Part shown: positions 19,939 to 29,405 of the stretch, piece by piece
How the letters are laid out: each line of letters opens with the position of its first letter
Numbering within the stretch: position 1 is the stretch's first letter
Origin: Acidobacteriota bacterium
Lineage (GTDB): Bacteria; Acidobacteriota; Terriglobia; Acidiferrales; UBA7541
Direction of reading: 5' to 3'
Assembly (NCBI GenBank): GCA_016201285.1
Contig: JACQDE010000025.1
Location: 1 to 64,000, forward strand
DNA length: 64,000 nucleotides
Position numbers and translations under genes: made by a program
Notes under the pieces: model-generated
Databases searched by the model: none
The model's input: the letters and a program-made list of their open reading frames with translations, nothing else
Told to the model about the DNA's origin: nothing

Positions 19939-21288
19939 ATGATTACGCGTCGGCGGTTTTTCAGTTCGCTCGGAATAGCCGCAGGGACAGCCGCGGTGCT
20001 GGGCGCCACGGAACTTGGCACGGAGATGAAGACGGGGCAAGTGGCGTCGCTGAAGCCGCCGTTTCGGCTGCCGGTGGAATGGTACCGCGCGACGGTGAAG
20101 CGGTTCCAGGAGCGGCTTGGGGCGCTGGGGCTGGGCGGAGCCATCGTCTCCGACCCGTTGAATCGGAATTATCTGACGGGAATTTTTTTGACGGAAACGG
20201 AGCGGCCGAATTTTCTGTTTGTGCCGGCCACGGGCGAGCCGGTGGCGTTCATCCCGGGGCTGGATCGGGACATGGCGGGGTCGTGGTGGGTGAAGGAATT
20301 TGAGTGGTACTTCGATTATCCGCACGCGGGCGAATACGACAAAGTGGTGTGGAAGGCTGGAGCGCAGGAAGATCTTTTCAAGTGGATGCTGAAGGGGCTG
20401 GCGAAGCGCGGATTCGGCAATGCGAAGCTGGGGATTGACCGTGAGCCGACGCCGTCCCTGGCGAAGCGCTTCCGCGAGGCGCTGCCGGAAGCAAGCTTGA
20501 ACGACATTGCGAAGGAACTCCTCGGGATGCGGCAGGTGAAGACGCGGGAAGAACTGGAGTTGACGCAGAAGGCGATTGACCTCCACGACGCGATGCTGGC
20601 GTTTGCGCGCGGGTTCATCCTGGAGAACGGCACGAAGGTCACCGATTTTGGCGTGCGCAGCGCGACCGAAGAGTTCGGCACGCGGACGCTGATGGCAGCC
20701 ATGGGCAGCGAAGTCGACGGGAAGGCGCACCACGCGGTGGGCATCAGCCTGGAGTTTACGTGCCGCGCGGGCGTGGCAACCGCGTATCCGCACCCGAACC
20801 AGTTTTTCTACGCGAGAATCGCACCGGGGCAGGCGGTGCAGATCTCGTCGGTGATCAAAATCGGCGGGTACGGCGGGGAAGGCTACCGCGCCCTGCACGT
20901 CACTCCGATGAACGACCTGCAGAAAAAGATGTGGGACGTGCACACGGAAATGACGCTGAAGCAGGCGGAATTCTCCAAGGCCGGTGCGAAGTGCAATGCG
21001 GTGGCGGAAGCGACGCTGGCCATCGCACAGAAGGCGGGGATGGAGAAATACGTCTATCACCGGCCGGCGCACGGGCAGGGCATGGAGGGTCACCAGGCGC
21101 CCTATCTGTCGCTGGGGGACGACACGATGCTGGTGGAGAACATGACGGTTTCGAATGAGCCGGGGCTTTACAACCTGGAAGGCGGCTACGGGTACAACCA
21201 CTCGAACTGCGTGCACGTGCAACGGAAGCGCGGCGTAATCATGAACAAGGCGCCACTGACGCAGGAGTTCTGCTGGCTGAGGATCTAG
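19939..21288 (+). CDS. Tat-exported M24-fold protein (Xaa-Pro aminopeptidase/creatinase-like) lacking metal ligands
   Basis: 449 residues. MITRRRFFSSLGIAAGTAAV is a twin-arginine signal. Residues about 50-190 form the creatinase N-terminal domain and 200-440 the pita-bread domain (PAHGQGMEGHQAP, VSNEPGLY). In metal-dependent members, two aspartates and a late glutamate bind metal. Here the aligned positions read ISSVIKIGGYGGEGYR and GYGYNHSN, so both aspartates and the last glutamate are gone, while the histidine and first glutamate remain. It may be a creatinase-type (metal-free) hydrolase or a non-catalytic relative. The gene stands alone. Confidence 0.8.
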   Translation: MITRRRFFSSLGIAAGTAAVLGATELGTEMKTGQVASLKPPFRLPVEWYRATVKRFQERLGALGLGGAIVSDPLNRNYLTGIFLTETERPNFLFVPATGEPVAFIPGLDRDMAGSWWVKEFEWYFDYPHAGEYDKVVWKAGAQEDLFKWMLKGLAKRGFGNAKLGIDREPTPSLAKRFREALPEASLNDIAKELLGMRQVKTREELELTQKAIDLHDAMLAFARGFILENGTKVTDFGVRSATEEFGTRTLMAAMGSEVDGKAHHAVGISLEFTCRAGVATAYPHPNQFFYARIAPGQAVQISSVIKIGGYGGEGYRALHVTPMNDLQKKMWDVHTEMTLKQAEFSKAGAKCNAVAEATLAIAQKAGMEKYVYHRPAHGQGMEGHQAPYLSLGDDTMLVENMTVSNEPGLYNLEGGYGYNHSNCVHVQRKRGVIMNKAPLTQEFCWLRI

Positions 21289-21428
21289 CCAGATGGAGAG
21301 AATGTGCTGTCAGACGTACTCCCGAAGAGCCAAAAGAGACGAGGAATCACGCAACCCACGGAGCGGCCTAACCGAGAGATTCTTCGCTGCGCTCGCAGTG
21401 TCAGCGGAAGCATTCGCGGGCTTCCCCG

Positions 21429-23969
21429 CTAGAATTTTCCAGCGGGTGAATCAAATGTGCCGTTGCCATCCCGGTCGATCCAGATCGGGTTGGTGATGGC
21501 GAATGGCGTATTCGCCCGACCTTTCCAGCTCGGCAGCACGGGATCCATCGGGCGGCTCCCGCGCACGGCTACGACCACCCAGGTGTCCGACGTCGGCGAG
21601 AACTCCACGATCAGGGTCGCCGGTGATTTGGACCCCGCCATTTGGATCACTTTCAGTTCCTTTCCATTGGCGAAAACCCGGAGGGTGTCCATCGGCCCCA
21701 TCCACTCGGGCCACTGTACGTGAATCTCCAACTTGACTGTGCCTTTGCTGGGGGGAATCGAAAGCATGTCACCGATGCGCGATTGTTCCCCCGCCGTGAA
21801 CGAGACAAAAGGACCGTTCGACACCACGACTCGATGGTGCTTGATCGCCTGGACCACGGCCCGTTCGCTGGTCTTTCTCGCACCCGGTCCGTTCAGCCCC
21901 TTGATCGTCGTGGCCGGGCTGAGGAAGACGTAGTTCCGCGGGTAGCCCACTTCCTGCGTGGCCACAGCATGGGAGTCGGAATTTCCAACGGCGGTGAACC
22001 GATAGCCTCGATTCAAGAGAGCGAACCAGTCCTTCAAGATCATGTCCGTGGCAAAGTAGTCTTCCCCGCTCCACAACCCGTTCATGATCTCCAGGGCGTC
22101 GAAGTTCAGCGAAAAGCCGCGCGCCTTGGATCCCTCCAAGTCCGCTACGTCCAATTGCACGCTGTCGAAGTAAGCATGCTTCTGATACGGCCAGCGCGGA
22201 TGATTGACCTGGACTACATTGCTCCGCCCCCCATTCTGAGCGCGCGCCTCGGCAAAAAACGTCTCCGGAGTCTTGTTCCGCACATCCATTGCGCCACCCC
22301 AGCGACGATCAGGCCGGTAGAGCACAGGGAAAACGTTGAAATGCCCCCATTTCACCGTGGTGAGCTCATCGCCAGCCAGCGAGAAGAGTTTCGAGGTGAG
22401 ACCGAGATTTCGGATGGTGGAGGAGTAGTCGGAGATGACGTTGTGGTCGGTGGAAGCGACGATCTGAACTCCTTCGGCCACCAGGCTCGTCACGCGATCG
22501 GGCAAGGACACCGTGCTATCGTCGCTGGGGCTGGCGTGGACGTGGAAATCAGCGGTGAACCAGCCTGGCGTCGAGAGTTCGCGACGGAGCGTCATCCGGA
22601 GTGTCGTCTCCGCGCCGGCGCTGACGGTCACATCGCTCCAAGCCACCCCAAACGCCAGTCCGTGCGTCGCCGCAACGCGGTAATGGCCAGGCGGGACCGC
22701 AAACGCGCCGGCGCCAGTCACCGTGAAGACATTGTTGAGTGCTCCCGCCGCTTTGTCGGGGCTGCCCAAGTAAGGGTTGGGGCCTTCGGGCAACGTAACG
22801 ACCAGCTTTGCCGGCAAGAGTTCATCGGTTTCGGCATCCCGCACCTCAAAACGCACAACTCCCCGCGCTCCGAATCCAAAATCGACAGCCGTCGTCTTGT
22901 CCGGTTCCACGTCGATTTTCCGGGGCTGGGCAGCCGCTCGGCCGGGCGCCGTCGCTGACACAACAAACGAACCGGGTGGGACGCGTGCCACAAAGTGTCC
23001 CCATCCATCGCTGGTCGTCGTCAGGAAAGGCGACACCGTTTCGGTGCTGAGAATAATGGTTGCCGCCGGAATCGGCGCGTTCGTTGCTTCCTCGCGCAAA
23101 TAGCCGTCGATGGTTCCGAGCGGTATGCGGTTAAGGGAAAGCAGCACCTCCACGGCGGAAGCGACACTCCCTGTCCCCACCGACAAGTATCTCTTGAAGA
23201 CGAACGGATGATGCGGGTTGAGGGTGACGTGGCGGAGATAGCTGTCCGTCCAGGTCGAATGATTCATGGAATCAAATTGGGGAGCGTCCACCGCATAACC
23301 GTAGCTGATCTTGTCTCCTTGTGCGGCCACCCAAGGGAATGATTGATTCACGTTCAACAACTCGTAGCCTACACCGGGAGCAAAATTATCGGTCACACCC
23401 CACTGCACCGCATCACCCACGGCGTAGTCCCCGATCACCTCATCACTCTGGTTTGCGAGCGTGGTAACGATCGTGATGAAGCGGTCGTGCGGTCCCATCT
23501 GGTAATCCGTGACCACTTTGATGTTTGGGGCCCCGAGGTCGTGCCCGGCCGCGCGGACCACCGCCAGCTCGCCGTCGCGCCCATCGCGCAACACTTTGAC
23601 GCTCGTGTAATGCGCCTGGTTTGGCCAGTAGGTGTTGAGCAGCGTGTAGAAATGGGTGAAACCGTCGTAGTTGTCAGCGGTACGCGCGATGTCAAGGATA
23701 TTGCCGCCTGAACTCGAGAACGCGTAAGCATAGTCTGCCGCGGAAATCACCGCTTTGATCTCCGCATTCATCAGCAGAAAATGGCCCACCTCGCCCTTGG
23801 CTTCGGGACCCCGGCACAATTCCGCCCGGCGCTCGATCTTCTTGGCCATGAGGACGGTGTGCGCCGCAAGGATTCCGTGCGGGGGAAAAGTTGAGCCCAA
23901 CAGGAAAAGAAGGACAAAGATGGTCAAGACAGACCAGCGGCCCAATTGCGGCTGGATCTCTACATTCAC
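21429..23969 (-). CDS. Exported CehA/McbA-type PHP-domain metallohydrolase
   Basis: About 846 residues from a GTG at 23969 with GAGGAG upstream. A signal-like hydrophobic stretch (LTIFVLLFLLGSTF) starts the protein. Residues about 300-370 contain a carboxypeptidase-regulatory-type beta sandwich (LREEATNAPIPAATIIL), followed by another beta domain. The C-terminal PHP domain has TADFHVHASPSDDS, ASTDHNVISDY and VGNSDSHA, giving the His/Asp metal ligands. CehA/McbA-group members hydrolyse phosphoesters or esters; the substrate here is unknown. Convergent with the M24 gene. Confidence 0.8.
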   Translation of the reverse strand: MNVEIQPQLGRWSVLTIFVLLFLLGSTFPPHGILAAHTVLMAKKIERRAELCRGPEAKGEVGHFLLMNAEIKAVISAADYAYAFSSSGGNILDIARTADNYDGFTHFYTLLNTYWPNQAHYTSVKVLRDGRDGELAVVRAAGHDLGAPNIKVVTDYQMGPHDRFITIVTTLANQSDEVIGDYAVGDAVQWGVTDNFAPGVGYELLNVNQSFPWVAAQGDKISYGYAVDAPQFDSMNHSTWTDSYLRHVTLNPHHPFVFKRYLSVGTGSVASAVEVLLSLNRIPLGTIDGYLREEATNAPIPAATIILSTETVSPFLTTTSDGWGHFVARVPPGSFVVSATAPGRAAAQPRKIDVEPDKTTAVDFGFGARGVVRFEVRDAETDELLPAKLVVTLPEGPNPYLGSPDKAAGALNNVFTVTGAGAFAVPPGHYRVAATHGLAFGVAWSDVTVSAGAETTLRMTLRRELSTPGWFTADFHVHASPSDDSTVSLPDRVTSLVAEGVQIVASTDHNVISDYSSTIRNLGLTSKLFSLAGDELTTVKWGHFNVFPVLYRPDRRWGGAMDVRNKTPETFFAEARAQNGGRSNVVQVNHPRWPYQKHAYFDSVQLDVADLEGSKARGFSLNFDALEIMNGLWSGEDYFATDMILKDWFALLNRGYRFTAVGNSDSHAVATQEVGYPRNYVFLSPATTIKGLNGPGARKTSERAVVQAIKHHRVVVSNGPFVSFTAGEQSRIGDMLSIPPSKGTVKLEIHVQWPEWMGPMDTLRVFANGKELKVIQMAGSKSPATLIVEFSPTSDTWVVVAVRGSRPMDPVLPSWKGRANTPFAITNPIWIDRDGNGTFDSPAGKF

Positions 23970-24169
23970 GGGAGGCTCCTCGCTGAGAGATGTCGAAATG
24001 CATGGAGAAGTCTGGCTCGCTGGATTCCTGCGTGCGTCCAATCAACGCCTGGAATCACGGTGTCGACCCCTGCTTGCGGAGCGCCCCCGGCCTTTTCGGG
24101 GAGGAAGAATTCGTCAGAGCACTGTACTCCCGGCTGGCCCGGACCGATACCGTGCCGCCACGGTCCCAT

Positions 24170-25021
24170 TTACCGAGTGATGACCATGTTTTGGAGTGCG
24201 GCGATGCGCTTTTCGAGCGGCGGGTGAGTGTTGAGCGGGCTGCTGAAAACTGAGCCGGCGCTGAGCGGCGCAACGATGTAGAGCGACGACGTGGACGGAT
24301 TGGTGTCCATGGGGATGCGCTTGTTGTACGCGCCAAGCTTCTCGAGCGCGCGGATCAAGCCAAAGGGATGGCCGACGATCTGAGCGGCGGAAGCGTCGGC
24401 CGCAAATTCCCGCTGGCGCGAAATGGCAAGCTGGATAAACACCGCAGCCAGCGGCGCCAGGAAGAGCATCAGCAGGGCGCCCAGGCCGCCACCGCCGCGG
24501 TTATCGTCGTCGCGGTAGCCGCCGAAGATCATCGCGAAGCGGCCCATCATAGCAAGGTGGGTGATCGCGCCCGCAATCGTGGCGGCCACGGAGGCGGTGA
24601 GGATGTCGTAGTTGCGGACGTGCGAAAGCTCGTGAGCGAGGACGCCTTCGATCTCTTCGTCGGTCATCACCTGCATCAGGCCAGCAGTGACGGCGACGGA
24701 GGCATTTTTAGGATTGCGGCCGGTGGCAAAGGCGTTCGGCGCAGCTTCCGGGATGAGATAGAGCTTGGGCATGGGCAGATGGGCCATGCCGCAGAGGCGG
24801 TCCATGATCTGGTAAAGGCGCGGGGATTCTTCGCGCGAAACCGGCTGCGCGCCGCTCATGGACAAGGCAATCTTGTCCGAGAAGAAGTATGCGACGCCGT
24901 TCATCACGACGGCGATGACCAGAGCAAAGGTCATGCCCCGCTGGCCGCCAATCAACTGCCCGCCGAAAAGCAACAGCAGGGTCAGTGCGGTCAACAGCAT
25001 GGCAGTCTTAAACGTGTTCAT
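24170..25021 (-). CDS. htpX: HtpX-like membrane zinc protease
   Basis: 283 residues. Two N-terminal membrane spans (about 5-55), then the zinc motif VLAHELSHVRNYD (HExxH) followed by further spans (about 145-165 and 180-205) and the third ligand region REFAADASAAQIVGHP. HtpX degrades misfolded inner-membrane proteins. A chaperone gene (hsp20) lies just beyond on the same strand, consistent with a stress role. Length matches the family. Confidence 0.94.
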   Translation of the reverse strand: MNTFKTAMLLTALTLLLLFGGQLIGGQRGMTFALVIAVVMNGVAYFFSDKIALSMSGAQPVSREESPRLYQIMDRLCGMAHLPMPKLYLIPEAAPNAFATGRNPKNASVAVTAGLMQVMTDEEIEGVLAHELSHVRNYDILTASVAATIAGAITHLAMMGRFAMIFGGYRDDDNRGGGGLGALLMLFLAPLAAVFIQLAISRQREFAADASAAQIVGHPFGLIRALEKLGAYNKRIPMDTNPSTSSLYIVAPLSAGSVFSSPLNTHPPLEKRIAALQNMVITR

Positions 25022-25160
25022 GGGTTTCCTGATTTACCCCCAAGATTCAGTGTAGAGACGCGGGGTGCGTCCGTCAAATCGCGTGCGCCATCTATTTGAT
25101 GCGACCGCTTCGTGGGCGGCGGCATAGCTGAACTTCACCGGACTTCTGAGCCGGCAGCGA

Positions 25161-25191
25161 GCGGGGGCCGAAGGCGAACTTCGGCCCCCGC
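25161..25191 (-). terminator. Strong hairpin after hsp20
   Basis: GCGGGGGCCGAAG (25161-25173) pairs perfectly with CTTCGGCCCCCGC (25179-25191), a 13-base stem with a five-base loop. It lies 12 bases beyond the hsp20 stop. There is no T-run, so termination is inferred from stem strength and position. Confidence 0.55.
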
Positions 25192-25202
25192 AACTATGCG
25201 GT

Positions 25203-25661
25203 TTACTTGCCATTCGAGGTGACGCTGACCTTCACCTGCTTGGGCTTGGACTCCTCGCGCTTGGGCAGGTTCACGGTGAGAACGCCGTTGCGGTATTCCG
25301 CCTTGATCTGGTCGGTGTTCACCGTGTCGGGCAGGGAGAAGCTGCGGCTGAAGGCGCCGTAAGCGCGCTCCATGCGCAGATAGTTGTCCTCGGAGACGTT
25401 CTTTTCAAGCTTACGCTCTCCGCGGATGGTCAGCATGTTGTTCTCGATGCGGATGTCAATGTCCTTCTCATTCAGGTCGGGCAGGTCCGCGCGGAGCACC
25501 AGGTCGTGCTCGGTCTCGTAGATGTCCACAGCCGGCGACCATGCGGTGAGGGCGGAGTCAGTATCTGGAACCCGGAAGAAGGAATCCTCGAACATGCGGT
25601 TCAGGTGTTCGTGGAGCGTGTTGAGTGTCCGGAAAGGGTCGCGACGAATGATGGAAACCAC
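25203..25661 (-). CDS. Small heat-shock protein (Hsp20/alpha-crystallin)
   Basis: 152 residues from a GTG with AGGAGGAG just upstream. The N-terminus (SIIRRDPFRTLNTLHEHLNRMF) leads into an alpha-crystallin domain (about 45-140) with DIYETEHDLVLRADLPDLNEKD, MERAYGAFSRSFSLP and the A-x-x-x-N-G-V-L motif AEYRNGVLTVNLPK. It binds unfolding proteins without ATP. A strong sigma-70 promoter precedes it; no heat-shock operator (CIRCE) or ROSE-like element was recognised. Complete. Confidence 0.95.
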   Translation of the reverse strand: MVSIIRRDPFRTLNTLHEHLNRMFEDSFFRVPDTDSALTAWSPAVDIYETEHDLVLRADLPDLNEKDIDIRIENNMLTIRGERKLEKNVSEDNYLRMERAYGAFSRSFSLPDTVNTDQIKAEYRNGVLTVNLPKREESKPKQVKVSVTSNGK

Positions 25662-25706
25662 GTTTTCTCCTCCTGATTGATCTGCAGCATAGCTTAGTCA
25701 TAGCAA

Positions 25707-25735
25707 AGCATAAAACATGAGCATAATGATGTCAA
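25707..25735 (-). promoter_or_regulatory. Promoter of hsp20
   Basis: On the minus strand TTGACA (25735-25730) and TATGCT (25712-25707) are separated by 17 bases. The surrounding 100 bases are distinctly AT-rich. The leader to the GTG at 25661 is about 40 bases. Confidence 0.7.
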
Positions 25736-25782
25736 GTAATTTCTTTCGACACGAAATATGGTGAAAACAAAGTTTTGTGTGG

Positions 25783-26946
25783 CTACAAGACCTTGATTAT
25801 AAAACACTTCAAATAATGAGTTTCTGGAACTGTGAGAAGGATTGGGTGGTCGCGAGACTGCGTTCTCCGCTCGACAACAGCCGCAATTCTGCGCGCGTCA
25901 TTGGCGGCTTCCGTGATGATCTCAAGGAAGAGATGTTCGGGGATATGGTGAGAGCAAGAGCAGGTGACCAGGTAGCCGCCTGGACGAAGGAGTTTCAAGC
26001 TGCGAAGATTGATTTCCTTGTAACCGCGGCGGGCAGCGGGGACGCTGGCACGATTCTTGGCGAAGGCCGGCGGATCGAGAAGGATCATGTCGAAGCGGCG
26101 GCCCTGTTCGTCGCACTGTTTCAAGACGTCGAAGGCGTTGGCTTCGCGAAAGGCGACATTGGTGATTTGATTGAGCGCCTGGTTGCGGCGACCAGCTTCG
26201 ACGGCGGTGGGGGAAAGGTCAATGGCTTCAACGTGCTGGCATTTGCCGGCGAGAGTCAGGGCGAAGCCGCCGTTATAGGTGAAGCAGTCAAGCACCTCGC
26301 CGGAAGCATACTCGGCGGCGGCGCGGCGGTTTTCGCGTTGGTCGAGGAAGCCGCCGGTCTTCTGTCCCTTGAAGAGGTCGAAGTGGAAGCGGACGCCATT
26401 TTCCAGGGCGATGACTTCGGGCGGGACTTCCCCGGCGAGGAGGGAAACCTTCTGGTCGAGCCCTTCGAGGAGGCGGACTTTCGGGTCGTTGCGCTCGACG
26501 ATGCCGCGGGGGGAGAAGATTTCCTCGAGGATTTCAACGATTTCGGTTTTGCGGCGCTCGGTGGCCTGGCTCAACGTCTGGATGACGAGGTAGTCGGCGT
26601 AGCGGTCCACGATGAGGGAGGGGAACTGGTCGGCCTCGCCATAGACAAGGCGGCAGACCTGGGTGTCCTCGACGACGCGCTCGCGGAAAGCAGCCGCGGC
26701 GCGGATTCGCGCGGCAAAGAAGTTGCGGTCCATGGGGACGTCGTCGCGCGTGATGAGGCGCACGGAGATCTGGGACCGTTCGCTGTAGAAGGCGCGACCG
26801 AGGAAGCGTCCGCGCTCATCACAGACGCGGACGGCATCGCCGGGACTTGCATCGGTGCCGCGGATATCGCTGCGGTACACCCAGAGGTGTCCGGCGAAGA
26901 GGCGTTCAGCGCCGCGCTGAGTGATGACCACCTGCGCTTCCGCCAC
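25783..26946 (-). CDS. RlmI-like rRNA 5-methylcytosine methyltransferase
   Basis: 387 residues. The N-terminal PUA-like domain reads ITQRGAERLFAGHLWVYRSDI, followed by an EEHP-type linker and a Rossmann methyltransferase domain. S-adenosylmethionine is bound around EVLDCFTYNGGFALTLAG and HVEAIDLSPTAVEAGRRNQ; the catalytic region is MILLDPPAFAKNRAS with the PPAF motif; SCSHHI near the end is the second conserved motif. Members methylate 23S rRNA (RlmI in E. coli). Starts at a GTG in this gene. Divergent from queA. Confidence 0.88.
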   Translation of the reverse strand: MAEAQVVITQRGAERLFAGHLWVYRSDIRGTDASPGDAVRVCDERGRFLGRAFYSERSQISVRLITRDDVPMDRNFFAARIRAAAAFRERVVEDTQVCRLVYGEADQFPSLIVDRYADYLVIQTLSQATERRKTEIVEILEEIFSPRGIVERNDPKVRLLEGLDQKVSLLAGEVPPEVIALENGVRFHFDLFKGQKTGGFLDQRENRRAAAEYASGEVLDCFTYNGGFALTLAGKCQHVEAIDLSPTAVEAGRRNQALNQITNVAFREANAFDVLKQCDEQGRRFDMILLDPPAFAKNRASVPAARRGYKEINLRSLKLLRPGGYLVTCSCSHHIPEHLFLEIITEAANDARRIAAVVERRTQSRDHPILLTVPETHYLKCFIIKVL

Positions 26947-27141
26947 GGAAGCTTCCTTTAATCGAACTTGCCGTGTGGTTCGTTAGAGTAAAAGATGTTA
27001 TGCACGTGGGGTGGCCGCAACCACCCTGCGGGCCCCGGGAGGCCCCGAAACCATACGGTTCTGCCCCCTGATAGCACACTTCCGGGGAAGATTCCAGCGT
27101 GGAGCGGGAAAGAGGCAGGGGCGGCGGGGGATGCATTGGCG

Positions 27142-28224
27142 ATGAAACTCTCAGAGTTCGATTACGGATTGCCGCCGGAGCGCATTGCGCAGCGGCCGCT
27201 GGCAGACCGGGCGAGCGCGCGGATGCTGGTGATGGAGCGCGAGGGCAAGCGTCTTGAAGACCGCTGTTTTCGTGAGCTTCCCGGAACGCTGCGGGGCGAT
27301 GAATTGCTGGTCGTGAACAACACGCGGGTGCTGCCGGCGCGGCTGTTCGGGCAGCGGCGAGGCATCCGCGCAGAGCAGGCCGGGAAGCACAACCGGGGCT
27401 ACCTGACGGCAGAGATCGAGGTGTTGCTGACCCGGCAGGTGGCGCCAGATGTGTGGGAAGCGCTCGTGCGTCCGGGGCGAAAGATGCGCGTGGGCGAGCA
27501 GGTGGTGTTCGGGGGCGGGGAGATGGAAGCCGAAGTTGTGGGGCGCGGGGAGTTAGGCCTGCGGCGGCTGCGATTCTCAGCGAGCGGCGGGGTGAGGGAG
27601 GCGATTGAGCGGTTGGGGCACACACCGCTGCCGCCATATATCGAGCGCGCCGACGATGAGGCCGACCGGGCAGACTACCAGACGATCTTCGCGCGGGAGA
27701 ATGGCGCGGTGGCGGCGCCGACGGCGTCACTGCATTTCACGCCGGAGGTTGTCGAGCAGCTGAAGGCGCGCGGGGTGGAGTTGTGCGAGATCACGCTGCA
27801 CGTGGGGCTGGGCACGTTTCAGCCGATTCACACGGAAGAGATTGAGCAGCACCGGATTCACAGCGAGGTATACGAGATTTCGGAGTCGACGGCGGAGCAA
27901 ATTGCGCGGGCATGCGACGCGAAGCGGCCGGTGCTGGCGGCAGGGACGACGGTGGTGCGGGCGCTGGAGGACGCGGCGAAGAAGAGCGGGCCAGGAGGGC
28001 CTCCGGTGCGGGCAGGAAAAACGGAGGCGGAGATTTTCATCCGACCGGGACACGAGTTTCAGATCGTGGATCAATTGCTGACGAATTTCCACTTGCCGAA
28101 GTCGAGCCTGCTGGTGCTGGTAGCGGCGTTTGCGGGGCGGGAGCGTATCCTGCGGGTCTACGACCACGCAATCGCGCAGGGCTACCGGTTCTATAGTTAT
28201 GGTGACTGCATGCTGATCCGCTGA
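27142..28224 (+). CDS. queA: S-adenosylmethionine:tRNA ribosyltransferase-isomerase
   Basis: 360 residues from MKLSEFDYGLPPERIAQRPL. QueA signatures in order: LLVVNNTRVLPARLFG, GHTPLPPYIERADDEADRADYQTIFA, GAVAAPTASLHFTPE, LHVGLGTFQPIHTEEI, and near the end TNFHLPKSSLLVLVAAFAG. It attaches the ribosyl part of SAM to preQ1 in tRNA during queuosine synthesis. The earlier in-frame start at 26995 would add a low-complexity leader and is rejected. No tgt or queG lies in the window. Confidence 0.96.
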   Translation: MKLSEFDYGLPPERIAQRPLADRASARMLVMEREGKRLEDRCFRELPGTLRGDELLVVNNTRVLPARLFGQRRGIRAEQAGKHNRGYLTAEIEVLLTRQVAPDVWEALVRPGRKMRVGEQVVFGGGEMEAEVVGRGELGLRRLRFSASGGVREAIERLGHTPLPPYIERADDEADRADYQTIFARENGAVAAPTASLHFTPEVVEQLKARGVELCEITLHVGLGTFQPIHTEEIEQHRIHSEVYEISESTAEQIARACDAKRPVLAAGTTVVRALEDAAKKSGPGGPPVRAGKTEAEIFIRPGHEFQIVDQLLTNFHLPKSSLLVLVAAFAGRERILRVYDHAIAQGYRFYSYGDCMLIR

Positions 28225-28568
28225 GGCTGGGGGGAGGAGGAAGGGAAAGGCGCGCTTGGGTTCATCACCCTTCCACTCGTCCCGTCCCGGAGTGGAAACG
28301 CTGCCTCCGTCCGAAGCGCTGGAATACGGGTCGCCGGAGACGAGGGACGAAACGCGGAAACACAAGCGAGCCGCGGGGACAGAACCAGAGATGAGTGGTA
28401 CAAGTCGCACGAGATGCCGGAACTTACGGCCGCGGAGCGATTCGAGGGAGTGAAGGATTGTCGCATGGGCGGCGCGTGCGCTTCGGTGGATGCAAGTGGC
28501 AACGGCTTCGTCTATAATCGCGGCCCTGCCACTGTGGAGCACTGCCCAGCCGGTGCAGGAAGCGACAG
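28225..28568. other. Intergenic region with promoter before the phosphodiesterase gene
   Basis: 344 bases without a credible gene. The only clear signal is TCTATAATCGCGGCC (28511-28525), containing a perfect TATAAT box, 50 bases before the next start. The same 15 bases recur at 30032-30046. The rest is GC-rich with no long hairpin, tRNA or repeat that I can recognise. Confidence 0.5.
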
Positions 28569-29312
28569 ATGCGCTACCTGGTATTGAGCGACATTCATGC
28601 GAATTTGACGGCGCTCGAAGCGGCGCTGGCGGCCGCCGAGGGCCGTTGGGACCGCGCCGTGTGCCTGGGCGACGTGGTAGGGTACGGTCCGGACCCGAAC
28701 GAAGCAATCGACCGCGTGCGGAAGCTGGTGGTGGCGTGCATCCGCGGCAATCACGACAAGGCAAGCTGCGGCCTGGACAGCGCCGAGGACTTCAATCCGG
28801 TGGCGAAACGCGCGGCGCTGTGGACACGCGAGCAACTTCGGCCGGAAAACTTGGTGTACCTCCAGCAGTTGCCGCAAGGGCCGATCGAAGTTGAAGGCAT
28901 TTCGCTGATGCACGGTGCGTGGCATGACGAAGACGAATATGTGTTTGCGCCGGCGCAGGCGCTCGACGGTCTGCTGGGCGCGCCGACGGCGGTGAGCTTC
29001 TTCGGGCACACGCATTTCCAGGGCGGGTTTTCGTTCGTGGACAATACGCTTGAGGTGATTCAACTTCGGGCGGCAGAGGACATTAGTTTTGCCGCGCTGC
29101 AGATCCATCCGAGCACGCGGTACTTGCTGAATCCAGGTTCGATCGGACAGCCGCGGGACGGCGATCCGCGGGCGGCGTTTGCCGTGGCCGATCTGGGGCA
29201 CAGCGTGGTGGAGTTCTGGCGCGTGCCGTACGATATCGAAGCGGTGCAACTGCGCATGACGGACGCCGGGCTGCCGGAACCGTTGGTGATGCGGCTGTCA
29301 TACGGAAGGTAA
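28569..29312 (+). CDS. Metallophosphoesterase (YfcE/MJ0936-like phosphodiesterase)
   Basis: 247 residues. The calcineurin-like metal motifs are present in order: YLVLSDIHANLTAL (D-x-H), VCLGDVVGYGPDP (GD), CIRGNHDKAS (GNHD), LMHGAW and FFGHTHFQ (GHxH). These enzymes cleave small phosphodiesters. The family is broad, and the C-terminal strand region (YLLNPGSIGQPRDGDPRAAFA) matches the YfcE-like group. A short membrane-protein gene follows in the same direction after 93 bases. Confidence 0.9.
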   Translation: MRYLVLSDIHANLTALEAALAAAEGRWDRAVCLGDVVGYGPDPNEAIDRVRKLVVACIRGNHDKASCGLDSAEDFNPVAKRAALWTREQLRPENLVYLQQLPQGPIEVEGISLMHGAWHDEDEYVFAPAQALDGLLGAPTAVSFFGHTHFQGGFSFVDNTLEVIQLRAAEDISFAALQIHPSTRYLLNPGSIGQPRDGDPRAAFAVADLGHSVVEFWRVPYDIEAVQLRMTDAGLPEPLVMRLSYGR

Positions 29313-29405
29313 GAAGAAGTTGCAGAGCCGCAGAATTTCAGAGTTGGGAATTCCAGCGTTTCACCCGCAGACCTTCTGATTCAACAGCCGCGCCGGGAAA
29401 ACTCC

